From the NCBI RefSeq assembly GCF_025998535.1, contig NZ_AP024233.1, forward strand, positions 186,001 to 250,000: a stretch of DNA of 64,000 nt, written 5' to 3'. Under the pieces are notes generated by a model, which had not been told where the DNA came from, ran no database searches, and was given only the letters and a program-made list of their open reading frames with translations. This stretch comes from Desulfolithobacter dissulfuricans. Lineage in GTDB: Bacteria; Desulfobacterota; Desulfobulbia; Desulfobulbales; Desulfobulbaceae. This document shows, piece after piece, positions 18,329 through 27,962 of the stretch; the stretch's first letter is position 1, and each line of letters begins with the position of its first letter. The position numbers and the translations under genes are program-made.

Positions 18329-19465
18329 TTGAAGATCTGCATACCCAGGGAAACCCATCCCGGTGAGACACGGGTGCCGGTGGTACCGGCCACGGTGAAG
18401 AAGCTGATCGGTCTTGGGGCCCAGGTCCTGGTGGAAAGCGGGCTGGGACGCAGCTGCCGTTTCGAGGATGAGGCGTATCTGGAGGCCGGGGCCCGACTGG
18501 TGGACGACCGCACCGAGCTCCTGGGCCAGGCCGACATGGTCCTTCGGCTGCGCAAGCCGCCCCTGGAAGAGGTGGACGTGCTCAGGCCGGGTACCATCCA
18601 GGTCAGCTATCTTGATCCTTTCAACGAACAGACCCTGCTGGAGCGGTTGCGGGAACGCAGGATTTCCGCCTTCAGCCTGGAGATGATACCGCGGACCACC
18701 ATTGCCCAGAAGATGGATGTGCTCAGCTCCCAGGCCAACCTGGGTGGGTACGTGGCGGTGATCCTGGCCGCCGAACAGCTGGACCGGATCCTGCCCATGA
18801 TGACCACCCCGGCCGGAACCATCAAGCCGGCCCGGGTCTTTATCATCGGTGTCGGCGTGGCCGGTCTCCAGGCCATTGCCACTGCCCGGCGCCTGGGCGC
18901 CCGCGTGGAGGCCTTTGACACCCGGCCCGAGGTCAAGGAGCAGGTCCAGTCGCTCGGGGCCCGGTTCGTGGAGATCGACCTGGGCGAGACCGGCTCTACC
19001 AGGGACGGCTATGCCCGGGCCCTGACCCCTGAGCAGCTTGAAAAACAGAAGCAGGGCATGGCCCGGGCCTGCGAGCTGGCCGATGTGGTCATCACCACGG
19101 CCCAGGTCTTTGGCCGCCCGGCGCCCCGGATCATCGACCGGCCCATCATCGACCGCATGCAGCCGGGTTCGGTGATAGTGGACATGGCGGTGGAGACGGG
19201 CGGCAATGTGGAAGGCTCCCGGGTGGACGAGGTGGTGGAAATCGGCGGAGTGCGGATCATCGGTTTTGCTAACCTGCCCGGCCGGGTGGCGGTGACCGCC
19301 TCGGAAATGTTTTCCGCAAACCTCGGCAACTTTGTCGACCATTTCTGGGACCGGGAGAGCAAAACCTTCCGGCTCGAGCTGGAAAACGATCTGGTCCAGG
19401 GGGCCCTGATCACCCATGCCGGGGAGATCTTCAGCCAGACCTACAAGCAAATCATGAGCAAGTGA
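18329..19465 (+). CDS. pntAA: Proton-translocating NAD(P) transhydrogenase, alpha subunit part 1 (NAD(H)-binding domain I)
   Basis: 378 aa soluble dI component. The N-terminal half begins MKICIPRETHPGETRVPVVP, and the Rossmann region contains IIGVGVAGLQAIATARRLGARVEAFDTR. It ends with the domain I conserved FANLPGRVAVTASEMFSANLGNFV region. dI passes hydride between NAD(H) and NADP(H) on PntB. The start codon is a TTG at 18329 with GGAGGAGG about 6 bases upstream. Three-gene split form (AA, AB, B), 10 bases before pntAB. Confidence 0.95.
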   Translation: MKICIPRETHPGETRVPVVPATVKKLIGLGAQVLVESGLGRSCRFEDEAYLEAGARLVDDRTELLGQADMVLRLRKPPLEEVDVLRPGTIQVSYLDPFNEQTLLERLRERRISAFSLEMIPRTTIAQKMDVLSSQANLGGYVAVILAAEQLDRILPMMTTPAGTIKPARVFIIGVGVAGLQAIATARRLGARVEAFDTRPEVKEQVQSLGARFVEIDLGETGSTRDGYARALTPEQLEKQKQGMARACELADVVITTAQVFGRPAPRIIDRPIIDRMQPGSVIVDMAVETGGNVEGSRVDEVVEIGGVRIIGFANLPGRVAVTASEMFSANLGNFVDHFWDRESKTFRLELENDLVQGALITHAGEIFSQTYKQIMSK

Positions 19466-19475
19466 GGCCGATTCC

Positions 19476-19769
19476 ATGGATGCTGTCTATCTCGCGTTTG
19501 TCTTTGTCCTGACCATCTTTCTTGGCTTTGAACTGATCGCCAAGGTCCCCTCCACCCTGCACACGCCGCTGATGTCCGGCTCCAACGCCATCTCCGGCAT
19601 CACCCTGGTGGGGGCCATTGCCTCGCTCAAGCTGGGTAGTGGCTTTTTCGCCACCCTGCTCGGGGTGCTGGCGGTGATCTTTGCCACCATCAACGTGGTG
19701 GGCGGCTATGCCGTGACCAATCGGATGCTGGAGATGTTCAAGAAAAAGGATGATGGAGGTGCGGTGTGA
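19476..19769 (+). CDS. pntAB: NAD(P) transhydrogenase, alpha subunit part 2 (membrane domain)
   Basis: 97 aa with three to four membrane helices (AFVFVLTIFLGFELI, SGSNAISGITLVGAIASL, ATLLGVLAVIFATINVVGGY). The HTPLMSGSNAISGI segment is the conserved half of the proton channel contributed by this subunit. The tail is short and charged (KKKDDGG). The last 4 bases overlap pntB (GTGA), indicating translational coupling and equal synthesis. Confidence 0.95.
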   Translation: MDAVYLAFVFVLTIFLGFELIAKVPSTLHTPLMSGSNAISGITLVGAIASLKLGSGFFATLLGVLAVIFATINVVGGYAVTNRMLEMFKKKDDGGAV

Positions 19770-21127
19770 ATCTGTTTATCAATTTCAGCTACCTGGTGGC
19801 CGCGGTTCTGTTCATCTTCGGCCTGAAGATGCTCAGCTCGCCGGCCACGGCCCGGCGGGGCAACCTGGTTTCGGCCTGCGGCATGCTGCTGGCCGTGGTG
19901 GTGACCCTGCTGGCTTCGGGGCTGGCCTATGTCTGGATTGTCCTGGGACTGGTCATCGGTTCCGGCATCGGCCTGGTGGCCGCCCGTCGGGTGGAGATGA
20001 CCCAGATGCCGGAGATGGTGGCCCTGTTCAACGGGTTCGGTGGCATAGCCAGCCTGCTCCTGGCCTGGGGCGAGTTCCACCAGGGCCATGAGTACACCGC
20101 CTTTCTCCTCACCGTGACTTTCCTCTCGGCCTTTATCGGCGGGGTTACCTTCTCCGGCTCCATGGTCGCCTTCGGCAAGCTCAGTGAACGGATGCCGAGC
20201 CGACCGCTGACCTTTGCCGGCCAGCATCTGGTCAATGGCGCCATTCTGCTTCTGGCCGTGGTTTCGGGAATCCTGTTTGCCATGACCGGTGGCTATGGCT
20301 GGTTTCTGCTCACCGTGGTCCTGGCCCTGGTCTTCGGTGTGACCTCGGTTATCCCCATCGGCGGTGCCGACATGCCGGTGGTGATCTCGCTTCTGAACTC
20401 CTACTCGGGCCTGGCCGCCTGTGCCGCCGGTTTCGTGATCCACAACAATATCCTGATCGTGGCCGGTGCACTGGTCGGGGCCTCGGGAGTGATCCTCACC
20501 AATATCATGTGCAAGGCCATGAACCGTTCCCTGGCCAATGTCCTCTTTTCCGGTTTCGGCGCGACATCGAAAAAGAGTGAAGGACCCCAGGGCGAGGTCC
20601 GGCCCGCCACGGCTGAGGATGTTTACTACCTGCTGGAGGCCGCCGACACGGTGGTCTTTGTCCCCGGTTACGGCCTGGCCGTGGCCCAGGCCCAGCATGC
20701 GGTCCGCGAACTGGGTGAGCTGCTGGAGAAAAACGGCACCGAGGTTCTCTATGCCATCCATCCGGTGGCCGGCCGCATGCCGGGCCACATGAACGTCCTG
20801 CTGGCCGAGGCCAACGTGCCCTATGATCAGCTCGTGGAAATGGATGAGATCAATCCGCGCATGGACAGTGTCGATGTCTGCGTGGTGATCGGCGCCAACG
20901 ACGTGGTCAATCCGGCGGCTCTCGATGATCCGGACAGTCCCATCTACGGTATGCCCATCATCGAGACCCATCGGGCCCGAACCGTGGTGGTGCTCAAACG
21001 CTCCATGGGGGCCGGGTTTGCCGGGATCCAGAATGCGCTGTTCTTTTATCCCAATACCAGGATGTATTTCGGCGACGCCAAGGCCTCTTTGCAGGCACTC
21101 ATTGCCGAGTTCAAGGACGTGGATTAA
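19766..21127 (+). CDS. pntB: NAD(P) transhydrogenase, beta subunit
   Basis: 453 aa. About nine membrane helices occupy residues 1-270, followed by a soluble NADP(H)-binding domain III. Within it PGYGLAVAQAQHAV and HPVAGRMPGHMNVLLAEA are the NADP(H) loop motifs, and GANDVVNPAA is the family signature. It uses GTG at 19766. The enzyme uses the proton gradient to drive NADPH formation (or the reverse), useful for biosynthesis in an anaerobe. A perfect hairpin terminator follows 39 bases after the stop. Confidence 0.95.
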   Translation: MNLFINFSYLVAAVLFIFGLKMLSSPATARRGNLVSACGMLLAVVVTLLASGLAYVWIVLGLVIGSGIGLVAARRVEMTQMPEMVALFNGFGGIASLLLAWGEFHQGHEYTAFLLTVTFLSAFIGGVTFSGSMVAFGKLSERMPSRPLTFAGQHLVNGAILLLAVVSGILFAMTGGYGWFLLTVVLALVFGVTSVIPIGGADMPVVISLLNSYSGLAACAAGFVIHNNILIVAGALVGASGVILTNIMCKAMNRSLANVLFSGFGATSKKSEGPQGEVRPATAEDVYYLLEAADTVVFVPGYGLAVAQAQHAVRELGELLEKNGTEVLYAIHPVAGRMPGHMNVLLAEANVPYDQLVEMDEINPRMDSVDVCVVIGANDVVNPAALDDPDSPIYGMPIIETHRARTVVVLKRSMGAGFAGIQNALFFYPNTRMYFGDAKASLQALIAEFKDVD

Positions 21128-21165
21128 GAAACGCTGGAACGCGGGAAGGGGTGTGGCGGGAGTAT

Positions 21166-21209
21166 GGCGTCTTTCCAGAGAATCTGTTTCTCTGGAAAGA
21201 CGCCTTTTT
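21166..21209 (+). terminator. Strong Rho-independent terminator of the pnt operon
   Basis: A perfect 16-bp stem (GGCGTCTTTCCAGAGA with its complement, 21166-21181 and 21189-21204), 7-base loop, then TTTTT. The minus strand has no T-run after the stem, so it mainly serves the pnt genes. Confidence 0.92.
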
Positions 21210-21233
21210 GTTTGCTTATTTCAGGTTTGTTAA

Positions 21234-23111
21234 TCAGGCGGAAAGGCCAAGAGCTTCGCGCTTCTGCCGTATCCGCTCATCAATCAGGTCTGCTGCCTTG
21301 AACGGATCCGGTTCGATGCCGAAGCAGGCGCCGACCAGATCGTCGAGACCACTCAGAGCCAGGTCGGTAACGACCTTTGAGCCGGTGATGTTGGGCGGAT
21401 GGCCAAGATGGGTGTAGATACCCGAGGCCACCGCGTAGGTGCCGATGGTGGCTGCCTTTTCCGAATACCACTCCGGCGAGGAGGCGGCCAGGGGCAGATC
21501 GGCGATGGTAACTCCGAGTTCATTGGCCAGCAGGGCCGCCAGCTGCAGGATCCGGGCGTTGTCCACGCAGGAACCCATGTGGACCACCGGTGGGATACCG
21601 AGCGCCCCGCAGATTTCTTTCAATCCCGGGCCGGCCATGTCGATGGCCTCCGGGACCAGGAGCCCGGCCTTGCCAGCGGCCGTGGTCACGCAGCCGGTGA
21701 CAAGGACCAGAATATCTTTTTTGATCAGCTCGCGGGCCAGGTTGACATTGCAGTGGTCGTGCTTGTACTTGGGGTTGTTGCAGCCGACAATGGCCACGGC
21801 GCCACGGATCTTGCCGGCCTTGATCGCCTCGATGAGCGGGGTCAGGGTGCCGCCCAGGGCCTCCAGCAGGGCCTCGTTGGAAAAACCGGTGACAATGTCG
21901 ACCGGGTCGCAGGGAATCTCCACCCGATCCTGGTCGCGGAGCGGAAAGCGTTCGATGGCCATCCGTACCACGCGGCGGGCCTGGTCCATGCCGTTGTGCA
22001 TCTCGAACTTGACATGCTCGGCCCCGGTGAAACGGGCCTTGTCGGCGGTGGTGATCATCTTGGTGTGGAAGCAGTTGCCCACCTGGACCAGGCTCGGCAT
22101 GATGCACTGGTAATCGACCACGATAAGCTCCACCGCCCCGGTGATAATGGCCAGCTCGGTCATCAGGTGGTTGCCGGCCATGGGGATACCCTGGCGCATC
22201 ATCAGTTCGTTACCCGTGCAGCAAAGTCCGGCCAGATTGATGCCGGCGGCCCCTTTCTCTTTGGCCAGGGCGATAAGCTCAGGATCGTTGACCGCCTCCA
22301 TGATCTTCTCCGAGACAATGGGATTATGGCCATGAACCAGGATATTGACATGGTCCTTCTTGAGTACCCCCAGATTGACCTGGGCTTTGCGCGGTTTCGG
22401 GGTCCCAAACAGAATGTCTGATATTTCCGTGGCGATCATGGAGCCGGCCCAGCCATCGGCCAGGCACATACGGGCGCTGTGGAGCATGGTGTTGGCGGCG
22501 TCGTTGTCGCAGCCCATATGGGTCCGGTGCATCATCTCGGTGATCTCCCGATCGACGCCGCGCGGGGTGATGCCCAGTTTCCGCCAGGTTTCCTGCTGCT
22601 TCTCAGGCAGCCGGCTGACAAAACAGACCTGGGAGCGCTGGCTGCCGAAACTGGCCCAGAATTCTTCGACCAGGTCCCTGGCGATATCGAGCAGTTCTCG
22701 TCCCTCCACAGCAATGCCCAGCTCTTCGGCTATTCGCCGTAGCTTGGCCTCGTCTTTTATCTGGTAATCTTCGGTTTCCCCATGGGCCACGGCGTGAAAG
22801 GCCTCGATGCAGTCCCGACCATGGTCCGAGTGGCCGGCCGCACCACCGGCCAGGAAGCGGCCGAAGTTGCGGGCCACGATCACGTCGGTGTCGGCACCGC
22901 ACACGCCCAGAGGCGCTTTCTTGGATATCCGGCACGGACCCATGGTGCAGATCCGGCAGCAGATCCCGCTTTCACCAAAGGTGCAGTGCGGAGTCTGTTG
23001 CAGGAGTCGGTCCCAGGCTGTTTCAATGCCTTCCTTTTCCGCCTTGGCAAGCATCTTGTGGGCGTCCTCCCACAGGGAGCGTTCCTCGATAGGTGGTAGT
23101 TCCTTGGCCAT
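21234..23111 (-). CDS. cooS: Ni,Fe-carbon monoxide dehydrogenase catalytic subunit CooS
   Basis: 625 aa, typical length for CooS. Cysteine block CTFGESGICCRICTMGPCRI near residue 45 supplies B- and D-cluster ligands. The HMGCDNDAAN segment and later cysteine motifs (LAGLCCTGNE, GCVTTAAGKAG, MGSCVDNAR) supply the C-cluster ligands. It oxidises CO to CO2 or the reverse, in the cytoplasm. The ATG at 23111 has AAAGGAGATG upstream. No cooF, cooC or acetyl-CoA synthase genes lie here, so the electron partner is elsewhere. A palindrome and a -10 box lie upstream (see promoter). The neighbouring cooA gene is the probable regulator. Confidence 0.96.
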   Translation of the reverse strand: MAKELPPIEERSLWEDAHKMLAKAEKEGIETAWDRLLQQTPHCTFGESGICCRICTMGPCRISKKAPLGVCGADTDVIVARNFGRFLAGGAAGHSDHGRDCIEAFHAVAHGETEDYQIKDEAKLRRIAEELGIAVEGRELLDIARDLVEEFWASFGSQRSQVCFVSRLPEKQQETWRKLGITPRGVDREITEMMHRTHMGCDNDAANTMLHSARMCLADGWAGSMIATEISDILFGTPKPRKAQVNLGVLKKDHVNILVHGHNPIVSEKIMEAVNDPELIALAKEKGAAGINLAGLCCTGNELMMRQGIPMAGNHLMTELAIITGAVELIVVDYQCIMPSLVQVGNCFHTKMITTADKARFTGAEHVKFEMHNGMDQARRVVRMAIERFPLRDQDRVEIPCDPVDIVTGFSNEALLEALGGTLTPLIEAIKAGKIRGAVAIVGCNNPKYKHDHCNVNLARELIKKDILVLVTGCVTTAAGKAGLLVPEAIDMAGPGLKEICGALGIPPVVHMGSCVDNARILQLAALLANELGVTIADLPLAASSPEWYSEKAATIGTYAVASGIYTHLGHPPNITGSKVVTDLALSGLDDLVGACFGIEPDPFKAADLIDERIRQKREALGLSA

Positions 23112-23175
23112 GATACATCTCCTTTGCAAACGGTTTCCGATTTTAACTGTTAGTACAGTGTTTGGTGTTTGACAC

Positions 23176-23218
23176 AGTATACCCGGCAGAAAACAGTCCA
23201 ACTGTCAGATAGCTGACA
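23176..23218 (-). promoter_or_regulatory. Candidate CooA-activated promoter of cooS
   Basis: On the minus strand the palindrome TGTCA-GCTATC-TGACA (23203-23218) is followed by a TATACT -10 box (23176-23181). Counted to a start site about 6 bases beyond the -10 box, the palindrome centre falls near -41.5. This is the position used by class II CRP-type activators, and no consensus -35 box is visible. TGTCA-N6-TGACA matches the known CooA/CRP half-site pattern. The transcript start is inferred, not shown. Confidence 0.7.
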
Positions 23219-23261
23219 GAAGAGAAAAAATATTTGTTGGCCGAGGAAAAAACCGAAAGGC

Positions 23262-23918
23262 TCAGGCGTTGGGGTAAGCCTTCAGCAGTTCCAGGTTCGG
23301 TATAAGAAAGATGCCGCGTCCTTCCCTCAGGATCACCTCGCTGCGCAGCATCTCGCCGATGATGGTGGACACGGTCTGACGAGAGGAACCGACAATGGCG
23401 GCCAACTGGCCCATGGTCAGGTCCAGTCGGATACGGATACCGCCTGCGTCCTGCTCACCGTTATGGAGGGCCTCGTGGACCAGTAAATCTGTCAGCCGCT
23501 GGCTGATATCCTTGAACACCAGAGAATAGATGATGGAAAATGACTGTTTAAGCAGTTCGCCGAGGATGGAGATGATGGTCCGCGACAGGGCCGGGTGGAT
23601 GGACATGTAGGCATGGAAGGTGTCGGTGGGCATGGTCAGCAGGGTAACCTCGGTCAGGGTCTGGACATAGGCCCGGGTGTGGGTAGTGTAGATGTCGCCT
23701 GGCTCGAGAACCGCGAGAGAAAACTCCTTGTCCTCGACGCCAAGATAGATCCGGAGCCTGCCGGCGCTGACAATGAAGACCAGGTTGTCTGCGTCGCCGG
23801 GACTGAACAGAAGCTGGCCTGCCGGCCGGGTTATCCTGGTGAACTTTTCGAGAAAGGGGCGGTATTTTTCCTGCTTGAGTTCCTGGAGCAGGTTGATGGA
23901 GGACATCTTGGTTTTCAT
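23262..23918 (-). CDS. cooA: CRP/FNR family regulator, CooA-like
   Basis: 218 aa. N-terminal beta-roll, C-helix and C-terminal winged HTH (MGQLAAIVGSSRQTVSTII). Compared from memory with Rhodospirillum CooA, the effector loop reads GDIYTTHT: the redox-switch histidine is kept (His80) but the Cys that ligates ferric heme is Thr78. DLTMGQLAAIVGSSRQT and the end GRGIFLIPNLE..KAY are also close to CooA. The gene lies 150 bases upstream of cooS on the same strand. CO-dependent activation of cooS is a strong inference. A plain FNR-like role cannot be excluded. Confidence 0.8.
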   Translation of the reverse strand: MKTKMSSINLLQELKQEKYRPFLEKFTRITRPAGQLLFSPGDADNLVFIVSAGRLRIYLGVEDKEFSLAVLEPGDIYTTHTRAYVQTLTEVTLLTMPTDTFHAYMSIHPALSRTIISILGELLKQSFSIIYSLVFKDISQRLTDLLVHEALHNGEQDAGGIRIRLDLTMGQLAAIVGSSRQTVSTIIGEMLRSEVILREGRGIFLIPNLELLKAYPNA

Positions 23919-23979
23919 GGTCCTAGTATGACACGCTTCCTTTGTGCTGTAAAGCCCGGCAAGCCGTCCTGCAGGGCGG

Positions 23980-25938
23980 TCAGTAGGCCATGTAACTCAG
24001 TGATTTGAGGATCAGGGCAAAACCCATGGCAAACATACCGGTCAGCCCCATGCCGCAGGAGAACCCGGCCAGCAGGACCGGGGCGTACTGGCGCCACATG
24101 GAACCGTAGCGTTTGTGAAAATAGTAGCGGCCCAAGAGCGCTCCGGCCATCTCCAGGATGATGCCGTGCGGCGTGGACTGGCCCAGGCCGCGCACCACCC
24201 CGTAGATCAGCAGCACCGGCAACCCGAGAATTGAGAGAATCATGTACATGAAAAGGCCCAGACCCAGGCCGGAGAGGACATAGCTCGAGTTGAGGGCCTG
24301 GAAGAAGAGCGAGTTGCCCTCCAGAGTGGATGTCTGCATGAGCAGGGTGTTGAGGGCCTGGAGATGCCACAGTTCCTGGGCATAGGGGTAGGAACTGGAC
24401 GGGATCGGCGCCAGTCGCCAGATGAACTGGGAAAAGAGCAGGCTTGATATCATGACCACCGGAAAGACCACCAGTTCCGCCTTGATGATGCCGCGCAGAG
24501 AGGTCCCGGTGAGCTCGATCTCCCGAAAGCCCACCGTGGCCTCGCCATAGTTGTGGATGGGAATGGGCGCATACCATATTTCGATTCCCTGGTAGCCGAA
24601 ATACTTGGCCCCGGCAATGAAACTGGCCTCCCGGACCAGGGGCAGGCTGACAAACTGTCCGGCGATACCCTCCATCCGGGCGGTGATGTAGGAGATGATC
24701 GGGGTGTAGATGAAGCCGTAGCCGATGAAGAAGATCCACGGGAAGTTGGGCACCAGGAGGATGCAGAGCCCTACATAGGACAAGGTGGAGACGATATAGA
24801 TGGTGATGGAGAGCCAGAAATTGATATCGCCCCGACCCGGCGGCGGGTTGAACAGGGCCTGGAGGCCGCCACGGCCTGCGCTGTTCTTGCCAAAGGAACG
24901 GAGTACGGTCCAGACGCCGATCACGCCGATGGCCAGGCCCAGGCCGATGCCGAAACTCATGTAGAAATCAAAATTATTGGCAAACACAGTGTCCACCGTG
25001 GCCATACCCTGGTGCCAGCGGTGGAGGATGCCCTGTTTCCAGAGGATGGGGTTGAGCACCACGGTGATGATCAGCCCTGCCAGGCCGCCGACCACAGCCC
25101 AGAAGGGCAGGACCATGCCGATGAAGACCAGGCCCAGGTCGAGCTGCAGTCCGGTGGCCACCGCCGGCAGCACCTCTTCGGTGTGACGGGTCAGTTCGAT
25201 CCAGGGAATGGGGATCAACCCGATGGGCTCGGTGAAGATGAGTCCCGACACCACGGGCAGCAGGACATAAATGGATCCGAACAGCAGGCCGATAACCCCG
25301 CCGATGGAAAAGACCCGCCATTTCCAGCCGCTCTTCTTTTCTTCCTCGGTCTCGGCCAGGGCCATGGTCCCCAGCGCCCCCACCGGCGCCATGGGGAAGG
25401 GGAGCCGCTCCACGTCCGAGGTGATCCGGTACAGGGCGTACCCCAGGCCGAAACGGTCCACCCGCTGAATGATCTGGGAACCCACCAGGAGCAGGATCGG
25501 GATCAGCCAGTCGCGGTGGAAAAAGGTGCGCTGGGCCATGGAATCGGAACTGGCCGCGGGCGCCACCCAGGACGGAATGAATTCGGTGAGGCCCAGCATC
25601 TTGGCCGCATCGGACTGGACCAGGTACTGGTTCCAGAGAAGTCCCTGGAAGGGTGAGGCCAGGGCTGCGCCGGCCATGTAGTAGAGGATGAATATCTCCT
25701 GCTGCTTAAGGCTGGTGTGGGCCCGCCGGGCGATCTCGGCAAAGAGGATGATGGTGACCCAGCGGGCCGCCGGGCCGATGCCGGAACCGATGACCAGCTG
25801 CAGGTACATGGAACCCGGCATCATCAGAAAACCGATGAACACGGCCCCGACCACGGTCTTCCAGTCAAACCCCTCCTCGAAGTGATCCGGCGGAGTCAGC
25901 AGGTCGCGGTATTCCTTGAGTTCCTTGTCGTCGTACAT
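23980..25938 (-). CDS. Large multi-pass membrane protein, DUF6784/DUF6785-like (OPT-transporter-like)
   Basis: 652 aa with about 14 hydrophobic helices spread over the whole length and only short loops. Notable stretches are WVTIILFAEIARRAHT near the N-terminus, a long loop around residues 180-205 carrying VERLPFPMAP, and conserved-looking ARMEGIAGQF and FGYQGIEIW in the second half. The pattern resembles the DUF6784/6785 membrane proteins related to OPT-type transporters; the assignment rests on family memory, not a search. It is the last gene of the operon starting near 34.1 kb, after a second protein of the same class. Substrate unknown. Confidence 0.65.
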   Translation of the reverse strand: MYDDKELKEYRDLLTPPDHFEEGFDWKTVVGAVFIGFLMMPGSMYLQLVIGSGIGPAARWVTIILFAEIARRAHTSLKQQEIFILYYMAGAALASPFQGLLWNQYLVQSDAAKMLGLTEFIPSWVAPAASSDSMAQRTFFHRDWLIPILLLVGSQIIQRVDRFGLGYALYRITSDVERLPFPMAPVGALGTMALAETEEEKKSGWKWRVFSIGGVIGLLFGSIYVLLPVVSGLIFTEPIGLIPIPWIELTRHTEEVLPAVATGLQLDLGLVFIGMVLPFWAVVGGLAGLIITVVLNPILWKQGILHRWHQGMATVDTVFANNFDFYMSFGIGLGLAIGVIGVWTVLRSFGKNSAGRGGLQALFNPPPGRGDINFWLSITIYIVSTLSYVGLCILLVPNFPWIFFIGYGFIYTPIISYITARMEGIAGQFVSLPLVREASFIAGAKYFGYQGIEIWYAPIPIHNYGEATVGFREIELTGTSLRGIIKAELVVFPVVMISSLLFSQFIWRLAPIPSSSYPYAQELWHLQALNTLLMQTSTLEGNSLFFQALNSSYVLSGLGLGLFMYMILSILGLPVLLIYGVVRGLGQSTPHGIILEMAGALLGRYYFHKRYGSMWRQYAPVLLAGFSCGMGLTGMFAMGFALILKSLSYMAY

Positions 25939-25958
25939 AGGGTAACGAAGAATTTTCC

Positions 25959-27962
25959 TTAATCGGGCAGAACCTGATAGCCGCCATCGGTGAACAGGCC
26001 GATGATTGCCCAGCTGCCACCCATGAGCATGTCACCGATGATAAGACCGATGAAAAAGAGCCGCAATCTGCGAAAGAGCAATACCCCGCCGTAGCGCATG
26101 CAGATGGCGTTGCACAGCCAGCCGATGAAGAACGAAAACCAAAGAATCCGCATGCTCGACGAGTAGGCGGTCAAGTAGCCGATGGGGTGGATGGGCCACC
26201 AGTAGAACCGGTGGTAACAGGCCACCAGGACCAGCATGACCAGGGCTCCGGCCAGGGAGAACACCTTGACCCAGTGACTCGGGCCCTGGCCGGATTCGTT
26301 GAGCCGGACCACGTTTTCATACACCCCGGTGGTAGTGCGGATGGCCCAGTCCAGTTGCAGTTCCCGGATCCCGTAGCGGTAACAGAGCGCCATCATGGCC
26401 ACAAAAGACACTGTCACCGCCACCAGCAGGGTGGCGCCGATACCGGCCAGCAGCAGCCGCCGGTTGCGCATGGTGTGATGCACCTGGCGGGCATGGAGCA
26501 GAGAGGGCATGAGCGATTCGCGCAGGTCAACGAACAGCATCTTCTGGGCCACGGCGGCCACCAGCAGGCCCACCTGGCCAAACAGGCCGGGGCCGAAAAG
26601 GATGAGCAGGCCGTCCATGGGGCCGCAGTCAGGGTGAAATAGGCCAGGCCGCCCTGGCAGATGATCCGCGAGGCCACCAGAGTGATCATGAAAAAGACTG
26701 CTACCAGCAGGGTGGCGGTCTGGAGCCGCATGCCGAAGAAAACCGCCCACAGGACGATTCCCGCCATGGCGGCTACCCCGATCCAGAAGGCGAGTCGGAC
26801 CGAAAACCATTCGGTTTCCACCACCACCGGGCCGGGCCGGAAAGCCTGACGCAGGACATCGCGCAGGTGGTATCTGGAGAGCCAGAGCAGGAAGAGAAAG
26901 AACACCCCGTAGGCGCCGATCATCTGGGTCTCCTCGGGTCGGGCCAGGGTGGGACCGAAGGTGACCCCCAGGGAGGCGGCCGGAATGTTATATCCCAGGA
27001 CCGAGAGCAGGCCGACGAGCAGAGCGCCAAGGAGGAAGAACAGCCAGAAGGAGAGCGAGATCTGCCGGGCGGTGAGAAAGGCAAAGCCGATGAAGGCCGG
27101 ATAGATGTAGATCTTGAGCTTGTGGAATCCGGCCAGCAGACCGTGCTTGGGAAAATAGGGGCCGGCCAGCAGCAGGGTGGGCAGCTGGGGCACGGAGGGG
27201 TAGTAGTAGTGGAGGCCGCCCAGCAGGTGCAGACAGATGGGGATGGACAGTCCCCAGAGGAGGTAGGGATGAAGTAGAAATCCGCCCAGGTTGTCCTGGT
27301 CCAGGCTCTCTTCCATGAGCCGGGGTACCCGCAGCAGGGGAAGGTCATGCGTTCGTTGTGGATCCACTGGCGGGAAAACAGGTTGATGACGGCGATCATC
27401 ACCGTGTAGCAGAGCAGGATGAATACGGACCAGGCCAGCAGCGGGCGCTGCCAGTCCTGCCAGGGAATATGGCGGATGACGTCCAGCCAGCCCATGTCGC
27501 GGCCTCCCTCCAGGCCGTTGTAGAGGAGTTCGACGGTGGCGGGATCAGGATAGAGCCAGCCGGGCAGCAGGGGGTGGAGAAGCTGCTGCCAGTTGTTCTC
27601 GGCGGTGGCGAACTGGAACGGGGCGGTGAGATTGATAAAAAAGGTCCGGGTCAGTCCGGTATAGGCGATACCCGAGGCCAGGACCATCTGGATCCAGATC
27701 ACCAGCAGTTCCTGGCCGGTGATCCAGCGGCCACGGGGCAGGATCCGGTGGAGAAAGGCGGCCAGCAGGGTGGAGATGAACAGGATGTAGAAGGGGGCCA
27801 GCGGGAAATGGCCGCCTCCCAGGGGGTAGCCTGGTGGTAGATATTGTTGAGCGGGGTCAGGGCGCAGATCACCCCGGAGAGCAGCAACCCGATGAGCACG
27901 GCCCGGGCCCGGATCATCGGGTGCAGAGCGGCGGATTGAGAGGGACTGCCTGCCGGGTTCAT
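25959..27962 (-). pseudogene. Second DUF6785-like multi-pass membrane protein, split by three single-base frameshifts
   Basis: Joining the three frames gives one ~670-residue membrane protein starting with ATG 27962 (MNPAGSPSQSAALHP) and ending VLPD. The start overlaps the stop of the upstream gene by 4 bases. Frame breaks fall at G/C runs: near 27822-27826, 27337-27340 and 26619-26622. Adding one G at each restores the frame: LNNIYHQATP continues as LGGGHFPLAPFY, ERMTFP as LLRVPRLMEES, and LTAAP as MDGLLILFG. The intact protein has ~14 helices and resembles its downstream neighbour in layout and size (both ~650 aa), so the two may form a pair. Sequencing error is more likely than decay. Confidence 0.65.

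Noticed and set aside
21234-23918. Complete Coo hydrogenase/CODH operon
   Set aside because: Neither cooF, cooC nor hydrogenase genes occur beside cooS or cooA.
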